Source of the DNA: Agarophyton chilense
Taxonomy: Eukaryota > Rhodophyta > Florideophyceae > Gracilariales > Gracilariaceae
Assembly (NCBI GenBank): GCA_030374765.1
Contig: JARGXX010000129.1
Span: forward strand, 930,001 to 994,000
Reading direction: 5' to 3'
Length of the DNA: 64,000 bases
The translations under genes were made by a program, and so were the position numbers. The notes under the pieces were generated by a model. That model worked only from the letters and a program-made list of their open reading frames with translations, was not told the DNA's origin and made no database searches. Positions 52,644 through 63,115 of the stretch are shown piece by piece. How positions within the stretch are numbered: position 1 is the stretch's first letter; each line of letters starts with the position of its first letter.

Positions 52644-53023
52644 CTCTTCTTCGACATTAGCCCGAGGATGGGTTTCAGTGGTTCTCGTGGTACTTGGAAG
52701 TGATCCACCGATGATTGGAGCTGTAATGTAATGATTTCATCTTCGTTCAAATTCGCGACGACGACTGGATCTTGCACATGCTGACCAGTTTCGTTTACTT
52801 GTACTTCATCTGGAGCATCTTCGACAGTAACCGTTGCTCTTTCGGGTCCTTCCACTCCTGCGATTGTCGCGCCTTTGTTTTCTCCAGAACCTCTTCTTCT
52901 TCGTCTCCATCTCACGCCTCCATAGTTTTGTCTCTTTTCTTCTTCTTTATTCATTTTATTTTGAGCTTGTGCTAGCTCTTCGAATCTATGACAAAGTTTA
53001 TGTAATATAAAAAACAAACACAA

Positions 53024-53861
53024 CTAAACCGTGTGAAGAAAAATGTTTGATCTTTGGTTGCAGTTTGTTGCTTTGCACCCACCGGGGCTGGTTGCATGCA
53101 GCTGTCTTAATTAAAAAAAAAGCTGCAAGACTTATTTTTTACCAAATGCAACTCATGCGCAGCACAGGGACTCTCGACACACTTCTGTTGAAAAGTGACG
53201 GACGAAGTGTGCCCAGCCGGTTTTCAAGCTGTATGCCGTTTAACCCGCGTCCGGTTGTTGGGATGGGTTTGCTATTACTCACGGCAATACTCCCTGACAC
53301 GCAGTGGAGCAAGCGCTTTCCAGCCCCCAGAGGTACGAAACGGCGGCCGCCCCAGACCTTATACCAGCAAGGTCTGCTGGTATAAGGTCTGGGAAACCCT
53401 CAAGACTTCCTGAATCGCCGTCAAACGATCATTGTACCACGCAGCACCTGACTTTTCCCAGATCCGTGGTACTCAGTGGGTTACTACGATGGCGGCCTGC
53501 ACACGAGCTCGGCCTTGCCTAGGTCCCAGGGCTGTGAATCACAGCACTCAGTCTCTTGTCATAGAGTGCTGTGGCCCATGCCTGAAATTTGGAGGTTGTT
53601 TTGTGGTTAGGGTCAAGAGCCGAGTTGTCTGACCCGGTTCATCATCAGTGCACCATATATGCTGTTTTGGAGCCTGAGGGTCGGAGGTGTAATAACGTAT
53701 TCTGACTGATTGGTCAGCACTTGGGCGGCGCACGGCACTGTAGCAAAGTGCACTCGATAACTATTGGGTGGGAGTGCATTTGCGTGCCACGGGTCAGACG
53801 TGTAGGGAGATTTGGCGCGAAGGGGCCCCCCCTCATACTGATGACAATCATTACTAGGGAG
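53024..53861. other. Between Helitron and Tc1 element; hairpin only
   Basis: No gene recognised. Contains the perfect hairpin at 53351-53393, listed separately. The 5' end of the Helitron and the left end of the Tc1 element should lie here but no terminal motif was clear. Confidence 0.45.
53351..53393. repeat. Perfect 19-bp hairpin, 5-base loop
   Basis: Left arm CCCAGACCTTATACCAGCA, loop AGGTC, right arm its exact reverse complement. No U-run follows. Could be a transposon end, a fold-back remnant or a structured RNA. Confidence 0.8.
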
Positions 53862-54797
53862 ATGGCTCGTGGTGCACCTCTGACACGTTCTGAACAGCTG
53901 AAAATCATGGAATTAGTAGGTCAGGGTATGATTCCAACAGATATACCCCGAAAACTCAAGCGCAGCCCGAAAACAATCAGCAACTTCATCAAGAAGCCCG
54001 CTACATACAAAACAAAGCGTTCTACCGGCCGTCCTACGTCACTATCCCCGGCCAATAAGGGGAAAATTAAGCGAGAACTATGCCGTAACACTTCATCTTC
54101 CAGAAAACTTTTCAAAAATCTAAATTTGACTCTATCAAGAACTACCATATAACGTTAGTTTAACCGTCAAAAATTTTCAAGTACACAAAAATGAGGAAAC
54201 CTATTTTTTTAAAAAGATAATCACAAGAACAATCGTGTTGAATGGTGTGCTAAAAAGGCTTATTGAAAAACGGAATGGAATAATGTTATCTTTTCAGACG
54301 AAAAAAAGTTTAACCTTGATGGTCCAGATTGCTAAAAATTTTATTGGCATGATCTACGAAAAGAAAAGAAAGACGTTGTGACCAGGCATGCAGCAGGCGC
54401 ATCAGTAATGGTTAAGGCTGGAATCTCGACGAAAGGAGCAACTGATATGGCTTTTGTTGAAACTTATATGAACTCTAAGAAGTATGCTGACGTTCTAGAA
54501 AACTATCTTCTACCTTTTGCATACTCTAGGCACGGAGAAGAATTCATTTTTCAGCAAGATAATGAACCTATGCATAAGTCTAATTCTATGAAACATTGGT
54601 TCAATAGTCTAAATTTGTCGGTTATGGAATGGCCTAGGCGCTCTCCTGGCCTCTACCCTATCGATAACATCCGGGGAATGTTGGCCCGAATGGTTTATGG
54701 GAAAGAAAGGCAATTTGATACAGTTTTTGACTTAAAAAACTGTATCAAAGATTGCTGGGAAAAGATTGACTGTAATGTTATCAATCCTTTCATATAA
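53862..54797 (+). pseudogene. Tc1/mariner-type transposase, multiple in-frame stops
   Basis: One phase is kept from ATG 53862 to 54797 but with about seven stops between 54150 and 54350. N-terminus: helix-turn-helix PLTRSEQLKIMELVGQGMIP, ISNFIKKP, then STGRPTSLSP (the GRPR-like hinge). Catalytic part: VIFSDEKKFNLDGPD (first Asp), FIFQQDNEPMHKS (second Asp), SPGLYPIDN where most Tc1 proteins have SPDLNPIEN. The third acidic residue is 34 residues after the second, a DD34 spacing, but is Asp here. Intact Tc1 transposases excise and insert at TA. Confidence 0.85.
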
Positions 54798-54989
54798 TTA
54801 ATGCCAAAGCATTTTATAAGTGTTATACAGGCTAAAGGAGCAAAAATAAACTACTGAACTCGCGTTAGAATAAAAAAGATGCAATAAAGGTTACGTTTTT
54901 GAAACAGTATTTTTACTTCAAAATTTTTTTAAACTGATTTTGTTTGTTTTACTGTATTCAAAACGTCGATTTTTGAAAAATTTTCACCA

Positions 54990-55016
54990 GGGATATTATT
55001 TTGAAACAGACTTTAC
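54990..55016 (-). repeat. Right terminal repeat of the Tc1 element (candidate)
   Basis: AGGGATATTATTTTGAAACAG followed by ACTTTA; reverse complement resembles the end at 34967-34991. Lies about 190 bases downstream of the transposase stop, a usual distance. The left partner was not found. Confidence 0.4.
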
Positions 55017-55298
55017 GTAGAGATGGATCTCGTGGCAGGGTAAAGTATAGGAGGGTTTGATTTTCACAAAAACAATAAGTTTTTACGCTTCAGCGGGCTC
55101 AAAAACGCACTACCAAATGTGTACATAAACCCTGGAGTACAAGCGCTGTATTTTTTTCCTCCGGTGTGGGCTGCAATTGGGAATCATTCTTGTAATCGAG
55201 ACTGGTTCATATCCTGCGAACTTAGTTTTCTTTTCCATACGTTTGAGTTGGGTGGTGCGAGTATGGCGTGTGAAGCAGCAAACTTCACATGAGCGTTC

Positions 55299-57265
55299 AT
55301 GACGATGGCAAACGCAGAAGCTCTCGGTCTTTTAGATGGCGCGAACGCTCTTCTCCTTTCTCAGAGCCTCGCCTACGAACACGCGAACGCCCCCCCACTG
55401 CCTTCTTATCCAGACAGAAGGGGGCGGGGAGGGGAGCAGCCCATGAGCCCGATGTCGGCCACTTCCACCTGTCCAAAGCTCTTTGGAACGCACTGGACCC
55501 CCTTTCTCCACATGCAGCACCCCCCACCTCCCCCCGAAGGCCGAACAGCGGAAGACCAAACGTTTGCATCGCACAGACCGCCCCGCACACCAAATCAGCA
55601 CCCGCAACTCTCCAATGGCTGTAAGCCAATTACACTGAACAAAGAGTATACAGGACCGAACAGCCACCGCACCACCTTACAGCGAGGCCCAAAACACCGC
55701 ACACGTACAGACCTCTCATTGGTCCACGCAATCATATACAGACAAATGGACGGCACAAATTCTCACAAACTGGCTACGATGTCAGACAACAGCCGGCAGC
55801 ATGGCACGAACGGAATCGCCTTCAACACCCCGCCGCACCCCGATACATGGCAAACCGATCCAACGACGATCCCGCAGCGATACACTCCCCGATCACCATC
55901 GCGGCGGGAATCACATCCATGCACGAATGACAGCAGTCCATACGGCCTTCAGCAAGGCTGATTCCGGCCCAAAAAAGCATACAATACCACGCCAACCAAG
56001 CCAGACGCCCAACATTCATCGAAACCAAGCAGGAGGGAATCGAATCGGATGGCGAAAACCCCCATTGCGAATGCAGAAACCGGAATAAAACCCCAGAAAC
56101 AGGCTCTCACGAGCCACGATAATGCAAACAGGAAAAACATCCTTGAGACACTCCAGCAGCTCGAACGGCAGCAAACATCAAACCAAAGGACCACATCATA
56201 CTTTTTCAAGAAGGAGCGCTGTAATTATGAAAGCAGACCGGGACAACCAAATCTCCTTGAATACGACAAACCCGACGCACAGGCTATATCCACTTCCCGA
56301 GATAAGACCACCAACAACCCCACCGATCACCAAACCAAACGAAGACAAACCCAGAAACAATATCAAGACAGCAGGGATACAACGACAACCAAACACCCGG
56401 TAGAACACCACAACACAACGAACAGGAACAAGACCGGCAGATAGCCATCAGGACTCCACAGTAAACCGTATCAATCGTACGAACGACAGACACTCATCGA
56501 CCACAAAAGCTCGCTCCACACTCCGCCTGGTCACAACAACACTACCCTCTCCGGGAATATTCTTCTGGAAACGACTAACAACGATCAGAAACGGAAGCGA
56601 CAACAGACGAAACGAAAGCACAACAGATAAAACCCACACAGGGGTCTCAGCTAAACAGGAATATAGAAACACGGTATGCAACCCTCCTAAACCGCCTCAC
56701 CCTCTCACACTAACCATTCGACAAAGAGAATCAAGAACAAGCCGCCAAAGACAGAGAGCCATCGACGAAATTAGGGATGCGCTGACGTACGGAGTACAAC
56801 TACACAGGCTTGGGCTACACCAAGAACGACCAGTAGATGTCACCTTCCAAGCTCCATCCAGTAAATCGGAGACGAAAGTCAACCAACGGCCAGGCCAGAG
56901 TCAGCCACACTCCCATCCGTGGAGACAGGCGTTCGATTGAAACAGTACGGACGATAGAACACAAGAACATTCTCACTCGTTTCAAGAAGAAAGCTCCACA
57001 AATCATCCAAAGAGACATTCATAGGATGAGAGATCGAAATGACCGATCATACCAACCGGTTCACACTCCAAACGCCCAACAGATAGCTAGGAACACAAAA
57101 CACGAAACGCTACCGAATGCGGAAGAATCGGTCACAGGAACAGGATCCAGGAAAATAGAAAAACCCAGCAGAGCATACCATGAACCAGAGCCACGACAAA
57201 CACCCAAAACCGAAACAACATTGCAAATAGCACTTTGGAACAGCCGTAGTGCACTCAACAAGTAA
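55299..57265 (+). pseudogene. 5' part of a non-LTR retrotransposon, truncated at the endonuclease
   Basis: C/A-rich plus-strand frames (55299-55961, 56049-56444, 56837-57265) in shifting phases encode a Thr/Pro/Gln/Arg-rich polypeptide. The last frame ends TTLQIALWNSRSALNK, which matches the first strand of the apurinic-type endonuclease of LINE ORF2 (canonical I-A-x-W-N-x-R/N-x-L). Sequence then stops resembling a LINE, so RT is missing. The upstream part may be ORF1 and linker. Assignment rests on this one block and the composition. Confidence 0.5.
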
Positions 57266-57621
57266 AAAGGATGGGAAGCGGGGATCCTGCTGGCCTTCTC
57301 TCTTCTTCAGTCAAATAAAGGGGTTGGCCAACGCCATGTGAGATTTGCTGAAGAAGCTGCCCCACAACACCTGATGGAAGCTGTATGGATATGTACAACA
57401 CGATATGCAGAAGACCTGTGCATTATTGTTACGGGCGTAATGGGAATCGCCCTCCTATTAGCAGGTGCGAAAAAAGTGGCAGAGCAGTAGGACTTGGTAA
57501 TGAACGGGATGATCGTAGGCTACAACACCAAAATGGGCAAAAAAACCGGAATTGAATACCCGAACTGTCTCGCGAACGTTCCGCAAGTGTAGGACCTTGG
57601 CCCCCAGAACAAGCTCTTGTC
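57266..57621. other. Short unassigned segment before element D
   Basis: No gene recognised. It may contain the decayed continuation of the LINE, followed by the unique flank of the element D LTR. Confidence 0.4.
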
Positions 57622-58066
57622 TGTTATACAATGACTGGTGGGTCAGCGTACGGGTATCGACCGGTGGTAGCGTGGTAGAGCGGGTCCTAAGGTTCGAATC
57701 CTTGACAGAGGCACTCCCACAGTACTTGGTGCATCGGGCTGGCGTTTACTGCGTAGTTCTACAGGTCGGAGCTACTGTAACGTTGGCTTGAAGACCAAAG
57801 GGTGGAACTAATATACCAAAAAGGGTTATTTAGTATCTTAATGGGGCCTACCTTACACTAAGGGAGAAGCGTCACTCGAGCCGAGTAAATAGTACTGGCG
57901 AGGCACTGGGATCTCCCTGGCACTGTAATGTTAATCTATTACACTAATTAAAAATAATAATAATCTAAATCAGTCCATCTGAGGTCGGCCAGTCTACGTG
58001 GCATCTGTCAGTTCCCTCAGAGCCCGGCAGCTTACAGGGCTCAACCGTTATCGTTGCTCCTTCACA
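57622..58066 (-). repeat. Element D 3' LTR
   Basis: 445 bp, TGTTATACAATG...CTCCTTCACA. Recurs inverted at 61128-61573. Inside, on the plus strand, TGGTAGAGCGG (about 57671) and GGTTCGAATCC (about 57693) match the Pol III A- and B-box consensus but are only about ten bases apart, too close for a full tRNA. Confidence 0.85.
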
Positions 58067-58080
58067 TATCTCCCTCCTTA
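58067..58080 (-). promoter_or_regulatory. Element D polypurine tract
   Basis: Minus-strand TAAGGAGGGAGATA abuts the LTR, matching the position and composition of the B/C tract. Confidence 0.75.
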
Positions 58081-58102
58081 GGATTCAACCGTCACGGCGA
58101 AG

Positions 58103-58109
58103 TATATAT
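58103..58109 (+). promoter_or_regulatory. TATA-like box of the element D antisense ORF
   Basis: TATATAT, 6 bases before an ATG at 58116, in the same place relative to LTR and polypurine tract as in B and C. The spacing implies transcription would start inside the frame. Confidence 0.4.
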
Positions 58110-58115
58110 TGCCTC

Positions 58116-60560
58116 ATGATTGACCCAGAGGACGTGAGCACTTCGTTTCTTTCGGTACCATTGGTCGCGACGGGAGGTCGCGTCATCATCGCCTGCGGGG
58201 ATGCTGGGAAGCGTTAGCTGACCATTGGCGTCGGAGTGGCAATTAATTAGCCTAAGGACTGAAACTCCCGCGCGCCGTGGGCGCCGGCCATATGTGCATC
58301 TCCGGCGCGTTCTTCGCGTCGCGTTGCAGAAATGGTTCATTGGCTTCTTCTCCTCTGATAGTCATTGAGGCCTTCCTTAGTCTACGCTGTTCCCTTGGCG
58401 ACCCTCCGCGCTTCGCCCACCGTGGTTCACGCTTTTTAGTCCGTTTGGGTCACTTCCGTCACCTCGCCTTCACATCGTGGTACTTTTCCATTGGTCGCGC
58501 GCGATATCGAACTCGCCTTATAAGTCCGTCTGATATGCTATTCTCACTCCGGAATTTGTGGCTTCCGTCGGTCGTCCTATTCACTTCCGGGCGGACCATC
58601 CTGTGTGCAGCGCCACCATGGTTTCGAACAACCAAGCAGGCAGCTCCTCAGGGTACCAAGTGGTGTACGAACGTCCCGGGGACCACTATGACCATACAAT
58701 CAGACGGAATCCGCGGGCAGTACGTCATGCCATTTTGCCGTCCTCTGTGGAAGAATACCAGAGGTTTTGCCATTTGTATCTCGACGCCCGAAGGTTTGCC
58801 AAGATACCCGATTTCCGGAGGGGCAGCAAGAATGCACGCAGCGTTTCGTGGTATAGCCGATGGTTGCATTGTCCTGTGGATCCGCGTTCTGCGATGCGCT
58901 GTCGCACCCTCATCCAAGCGGACATGCCGTACGTCCGCTGCGAGGAGGAAGCCGAATACCAGTTCAGGGTGAACAAACTCCTTTCGGATCTATACACGGA
59001 CTTCATCTCGCCTCATGCGCGATTTTCTCCAGCGGGTCACAACCTCTGGGCGCTCTTGTGTTTCCGACCGCCGTATGACCCCCTGTTTTGGATGTCCAAT
59101 AGGGTCTATTGGACCGAAATGCACAAGCCCGATGGTCGTTTGTGTCAATCTCTGGGGTTCTTCTTTTGTTGGCACCAGGTGTAGTTTCACGAAATGAGCG
59201 CAGACAAACGTCTTCCGTTATATTTTTCACTTCCGCACGAGGATGAGAACCAATGGGCCATGTATTGGCGTGTCTCGCCGCTCCTCTTGGTTCCCACACC
59301 GTCTGCAGTGGCGTACCACTTGTCCCACCTCATGGGTGATGACAATGACCAAAGGTGGTGGCTATCCTGGCAGGTACTCTTTGTTGGGTTTCGGCATGAT
59401 GTCATTTATGGCCTTCCTGGATACCGCGAAGTACGAAATCCGTGGTTCTGTCCGTTCGGAGGATTGGAGGGCATGGTACGACGAGAACATAACCGATCCT
59501 TGAAGTCGCCTAATCCCACTACCAGACATCATGATCCGTTTTCTAAGGAATTTGGGCATCCATAATATCGTCCGTGGGACCGAATTCGACGTCGAGGAGA
59601 CAGGGACCCTTTTGGATCTTGTCGTACAGGTGGAGAGGGGGAAGTCTCTCGGGTTCCTATGCTATGACCACGATACCGACTCGTTCTTGCGGATCCCGCT
59701 ACATTCGCAGGTTCGGGACGAAGCTCTTTCTTATCCCTCCAAGCCTTTGAGGAATCAACCATCGGACATCCCGAGGCGTCATGTGCCCGACCATTATCCG
59801 AATGCCATTGGTTCCGATCCCCTTTGCTTCGAGGCTGATGTGGAAGTTACAACGTTGGTTCCTGCTGGTATGTTCGATGGAGAATCCTTCGGTGAAGATC
59901 CCTTGGTCCTACCCGTAGAGGGCGTTAATTCTCCGGTCGAATCCGCCGTGGTGTTGTCGACCGCTTCCTCTCCTCCAGCTCCCCCGGGCGCTGCTCCTTA
60001 GGATGAACTCTTATATGAGCCGCCCGTCGCCCAAGTGAAAATCTTTCCTGGCGAGGTTATTGTCGAAGCCGAGAGTCTTGCAGGTGATGCGCTTGCTCAA
60101 ACGTCCACTGGGGGCGTCAACATCGCTCCGTCCTCTCCGCTGCCACACTTTCCCGCTTCGGTCAGGGCTACAGCCACGGATCTCCGTCATGTCTGCCTTA
60201 CCGTTGGTATCACTTACTCGATGAACATTACGAATGTCCTGAGGAAAGCTTGCTCCTGGACGAGTCTCTCGGCGCGCTACGCCACGCCTGGCCAACAGGG
60301 TCAAGATCTGAAGACCGCTATGGTCAATCTCCAGCAGCAGAATGCACAGATGATGTCCCAGAGGGTTACTGCCGACTTGGATGCTTGATATGGTCTCAAT
60401 TTGAGTGACAGGGAGGCTTCCGATGGTGACAATAGTTCTTCAGGTGAATCACGGCCGAAGAAGCGTGCCCGGCTCGCTGGGGCCGTCTTAGTGGTCCAGT
60501 TGGCTCCTCGGGTGACCCTAGTCCCGCTTTCGCTCCTGCAGGTTCCAAAGAGAACGATGG
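58116..60560 (+). pseudogene. Element D antisense accessory ORF (aORF), degraded
   Basis: A first ATG at 58116 opens a short frame to a TAG near 58215. A second ATG at 58618 in a strong context (GCCACCATGG) opens a frame to 59184 that continues past its stop to about 59390. The frame then shifts and runs to about 60560 with stops near 59503, 60000 and 60388. Shared blocks with the A aORF, in order: PYVRCEEEAEY (about 58928), VPTPSAVAY (about 59289), IHNIVRGTEFDV (about 59556). The C-terminal part has a Gln-rich helix (NLQQQNAQMMSQ), an acidic/Ser stretch and a classical nuclear-localisation-like RPKKRAR. Function unknown. Confidence 0.65.
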
Positions 60561-60915
60561 GGTAACTCGTGCGCCGCCTCAGTGAGTCCTGTTGGTGTTC
60601 GGATCGCTTTCGCGAACCTTGAGGTCATGGCGAGGGCTGGTAGGCCTCTTTTAGTTATTAAAGTAAAATAATTCTTGTGCTTTCCCGAGGTCGCTCCTGT
60701 ATCTCAAACGTGCGCGCCCCGGGGAGGCGTCCAAACTTGAGAGCGTCGCCGGTCTTCCTCCGGTGTCGCCGAGGACTGGCTTTGTTTCCTGATTCGGGCG
60801 CTCCGGCGAACCGTGGTGTCGGGAGGCATATCGAGAGGCGTCTTGGTATTATACGGGCCAGTGGTTGCCCCCTCCTCCCCCCCTGAAGGCTTCTCTACGT
60901 GCGGCCGATTCTGTG

Positions 60916-61127
60916 CTAATAGCGGGGGATAAAATTAACCGGAATGGTTTGAGGCTCTTGCCAAGTATCTTTCTCAGCTGTGTAGCCGAGCCAACGGACG
61001 CGATAGCGCATAATTCCATCGTCTCCCCGACTGGCCGAGATCATGCGCTCAATCACATATTCCGGTTGGAATTCATTATCCGGCAGGAGAGTGTGGTCCA
61101 GAGTGGCGAATTCATCGCAGTCGGTTG
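60916..61127 (-). pseudogene. Element D chromodomain
   Basis: Seventy codons ending TAG at 60916-60918: EYVIERMISASRGDDGIMRY, RVRWLGYTAEKDTWQEPQTI. Complete chromodomain core (aromatic cage positions Y, W, and the D-T-W-E helix). Its N-terminal link to integrase is cut by the solo LTR. Confidence 0.85.
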
Positions 61128-61573
61128 TGTAAAGGAGCCATGATAACGGTTGAGCTCTGTAAGCCGCAAGGCCCTAAGGTCTTTTACAGGCGACACGTGG
61201 AAGGGTCGACCTCAGGTGGATTCATGTAGATTATTGATTTATTTTAATTAGTGTAATAGATTAGCATTACAGTGCCAGGGAGATCCCATCGCCTTGCCAG
61301 CCCTATTTACTTGGCTCGAGTGAGGCTTCTCCCTTATAGTACGGTGGGCACCGTTAGGATGCTAAACAACCCCCTTTGGTTCGTTAGTTCCACCCTTTGG
61401 TCTTCAAGCCATCGTTTCCGTAGCTACAACCTGTAAAACTACGCAGTAAACGCCAGCCCATTGCACCAAGTACTCTGGGGGTGCCGCCGTCAAGGATTCG
61501 AACCTTAGGACCCGCCGTACCACGCTACCACCGGTCGGGAACCGTACGCTGACCCAACTGTCATTGCGTTACA
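61128..61573 (+). repeat. Solo LTR of the element D family
   Basis: 446 bp, TGTAAAGGAGCC...GCGTTACA, inverted relative to 57622-58066. Flanked by the 5-bp duplication GGTTG (61123-61127 and 61574-61578). The product of insertion of a full element followed by LTR-LTR recombination. Confidence 0.9.
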
Positions 61574-62370
61574 GGTTGGAAGAGATGGGTCATCGTCATT
61601 GGAATTGACCTCGGGGCAATGGGGCTAGTCGGGTTTGCAGAAACTGCCTTAGCGGATGTGGGGACTTGTGCGTCGACCTGAGGTCGAAGTGATTCCGCTG
61701 GACCAAGGGGCTAGGACTCTGGTGATGCAGGAGAGCTGGTAGCCCGTGTCCCCCGGTCAATATATACAGTGTCCTGTAGGCCATCAATTAGTAACGTGAT
61801 GGTGTGTTCATTGGCCTTAAGGACTTTGTATGGTCCCGTAGAGCGGGGTAAGAGCTTGCGTGTAGTGTACTCGAGTTCATCAGTGTCCTTCGGTGGCCGG
61901 TCCAGGTAAACAAGTTCTCCTTTCGAAAAGTTCGGTGTGTTATAAATGGCTTTGACAAAATTGAACTTGTAGCACCGTTGGGCTTTGGCTAGTACAGCTC
62001 TGGTCGATTGGATAGTGCGGTTGATGCGTCGGCGCGAGTAGTGCTTCGCCTATGTCGGATTCATCCCTTCGGTTATGTCCTGGGGTATGATGGACTCCTG
62101 AAGGTCAACAGCTTTCGGCAGCGGCGATCTCGTTAGCGTTAAGTCGAAAGGCGTGTCCCCGTGGAAGCGTGCACCTGCGTGTTGTTGGCATAAACCAGTG
62201 GCTTAACGTAGTCGTCCTATTCCCATTGGTGCTCCGATACGTAGTGTACCAATCGTTACAGAAACGTGCCGTTGAAGCGTTTGGCTTGGCCATTGGTCTG
62301 CAGGTGGTACGCCGTGGTGGTCACATGTTTGATACCTAAGTTAGCACAAACATGGGAGAAGAATTCGGAT
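61574..62370 (-). pseudogene. Element D integrase remnant
   Basis: Frame-broken. EFFSHVCANLGIKHVTTTAYH, LQTNGQAKRFNG (catalytic Glu replaced by Lys in QAKRF), then VLAKAQRCYKFNFVKAIYN and YKVLKANEHTITLLIDGLQD of the C-terminal barrel. Resembles the A integrase (ILGIKHYFTTAYHPQTNG) more than that of B/C. Confidence 0.8.
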
Positions 62371-62754
62371 ACAAACCGCCAAAATATATAAAGGTTGAAG
62401 TTAACTTGAAACGCTTGGTTTCCGTCCGCTATAGCTTTCAGTTAGCTTTGAATCATATCTAAAACCCTTTCTTTGAAAACCGCCAAGTGCTCGTCGCCTC
62501 CATTTTGCGTCTTTTTGGTCGTAAAGCGATTATATCCGAGCACGAACGAAGAGGTGAGAGAATATGAGTTGGAGACTCTCAGAACAGGTATAGAAAGCCT
62601 GAGAATTTGTGTTTATGTATGTAAAAACACAGTGAGGCATTACAGACTAATGTGATCATGTCAATATATATTCACGTAAACAACACAAATATAAACTCAA
62701 ATACATATGTACCGGTAAAAAAATGTAATCTTACGGGAGACGAAGTCACTGAGA
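62371..62754. other. AT-rich spacer; nothing recognised
   Basis: Sequence between the element D integrase fragment and the copia remnant. No frame with motifs. Confidence 0.5.
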
Positions 62755-63115
62755 CCCCCCTAGGGGGACACGAGTATGAATTGAACCGATGTAAGATGAG
62801 CAAGGAACAGATTTCCAAAAAGTAACTTTGTGAATATGTCAGCAACATTTCGGTTTGGAGGAACGTACGTTACAGAGACAAGTTTGCTTGTTACAGATTT
62901 CAAAACATTATGATATCGAAGTTCGATATGCTTGAATTTTCGCATACCGAATTTGTTTTTTGTCCATCGGATGGACCCCAGGTCTTCCTGGAACACGTAA
63001 ATTGGATACTGTATTGCGTGCCTGAGCTCGACAAATATATTTGTTGTTTATGAGATCAGCTTGATACATTCTGACAAAGCGTGAAAATCAGATTCTGTCG
63101 TGGACAGTGCTATCT
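62755..63115 (-). pseudogene. Ty1/copia RNase H remnant
   Basis: Minus-strand frame with one TAA reads STTESDFHALSECIKLIS, TTNIFVELRHAIQYPIYVF, QEDLGSIRWTKN, KFKHIELRYHNV, VTYVPPNRNVADIFTKLL. These are the C-terminal RNase H blocks of Ty1/copia Pol (STTEAEY; KHI-x-RYH; N-x-ADIFTK). It ends where copia Pol normally ends. No copia LTR was identified. Confidence 0.8.

Larger units (their letters stand above)
36058..53023 (-). mobile_element. Helitron (rolling-circle transposon), split by element C
   Basis: Minus-strand remains of one RepHel protein: Cys/His zinc-finger-like N-terminus, HUH rolling-circle endonuclease and PIF1-type helicase, the hallmark combination of Helitrons. Coding parts lie at 48606-52643 and 36058-36828, divided by the 11.8-kb element C. 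Decay includes stops at about 51660, 36673-36675 and 36265-36267 and two frameshifts. Exact Helitron ends (TC...CTRR) were not identified; the given limits are those of recognisable coding sequence plus a short upstream acidic frame. Confidence 0.85.
57622..62370 (-). mobile_element. Element D: truncated Ty3/gypsy remnant with antisense ORF and nested solo LTR
   Basis: Minus-strand order from right to left: integrase fragment (to about 62370), chromodomain, convergent plus-strand ORF, polypurine tract (58067-58080), 3' LTR (57622-58066). Gag, protease and RT are lost. A solo LTR of the same family interrupts the integrase-chromodomain joint. The same architecture as A-C in a clearly different family. 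Confidence 0.85.

Noticed and set aside
57660-57710. Functional tRNA gene in the element D LTR
   Set aside because: A and B boxes are about ten bases apart and no anticodon arm exists.
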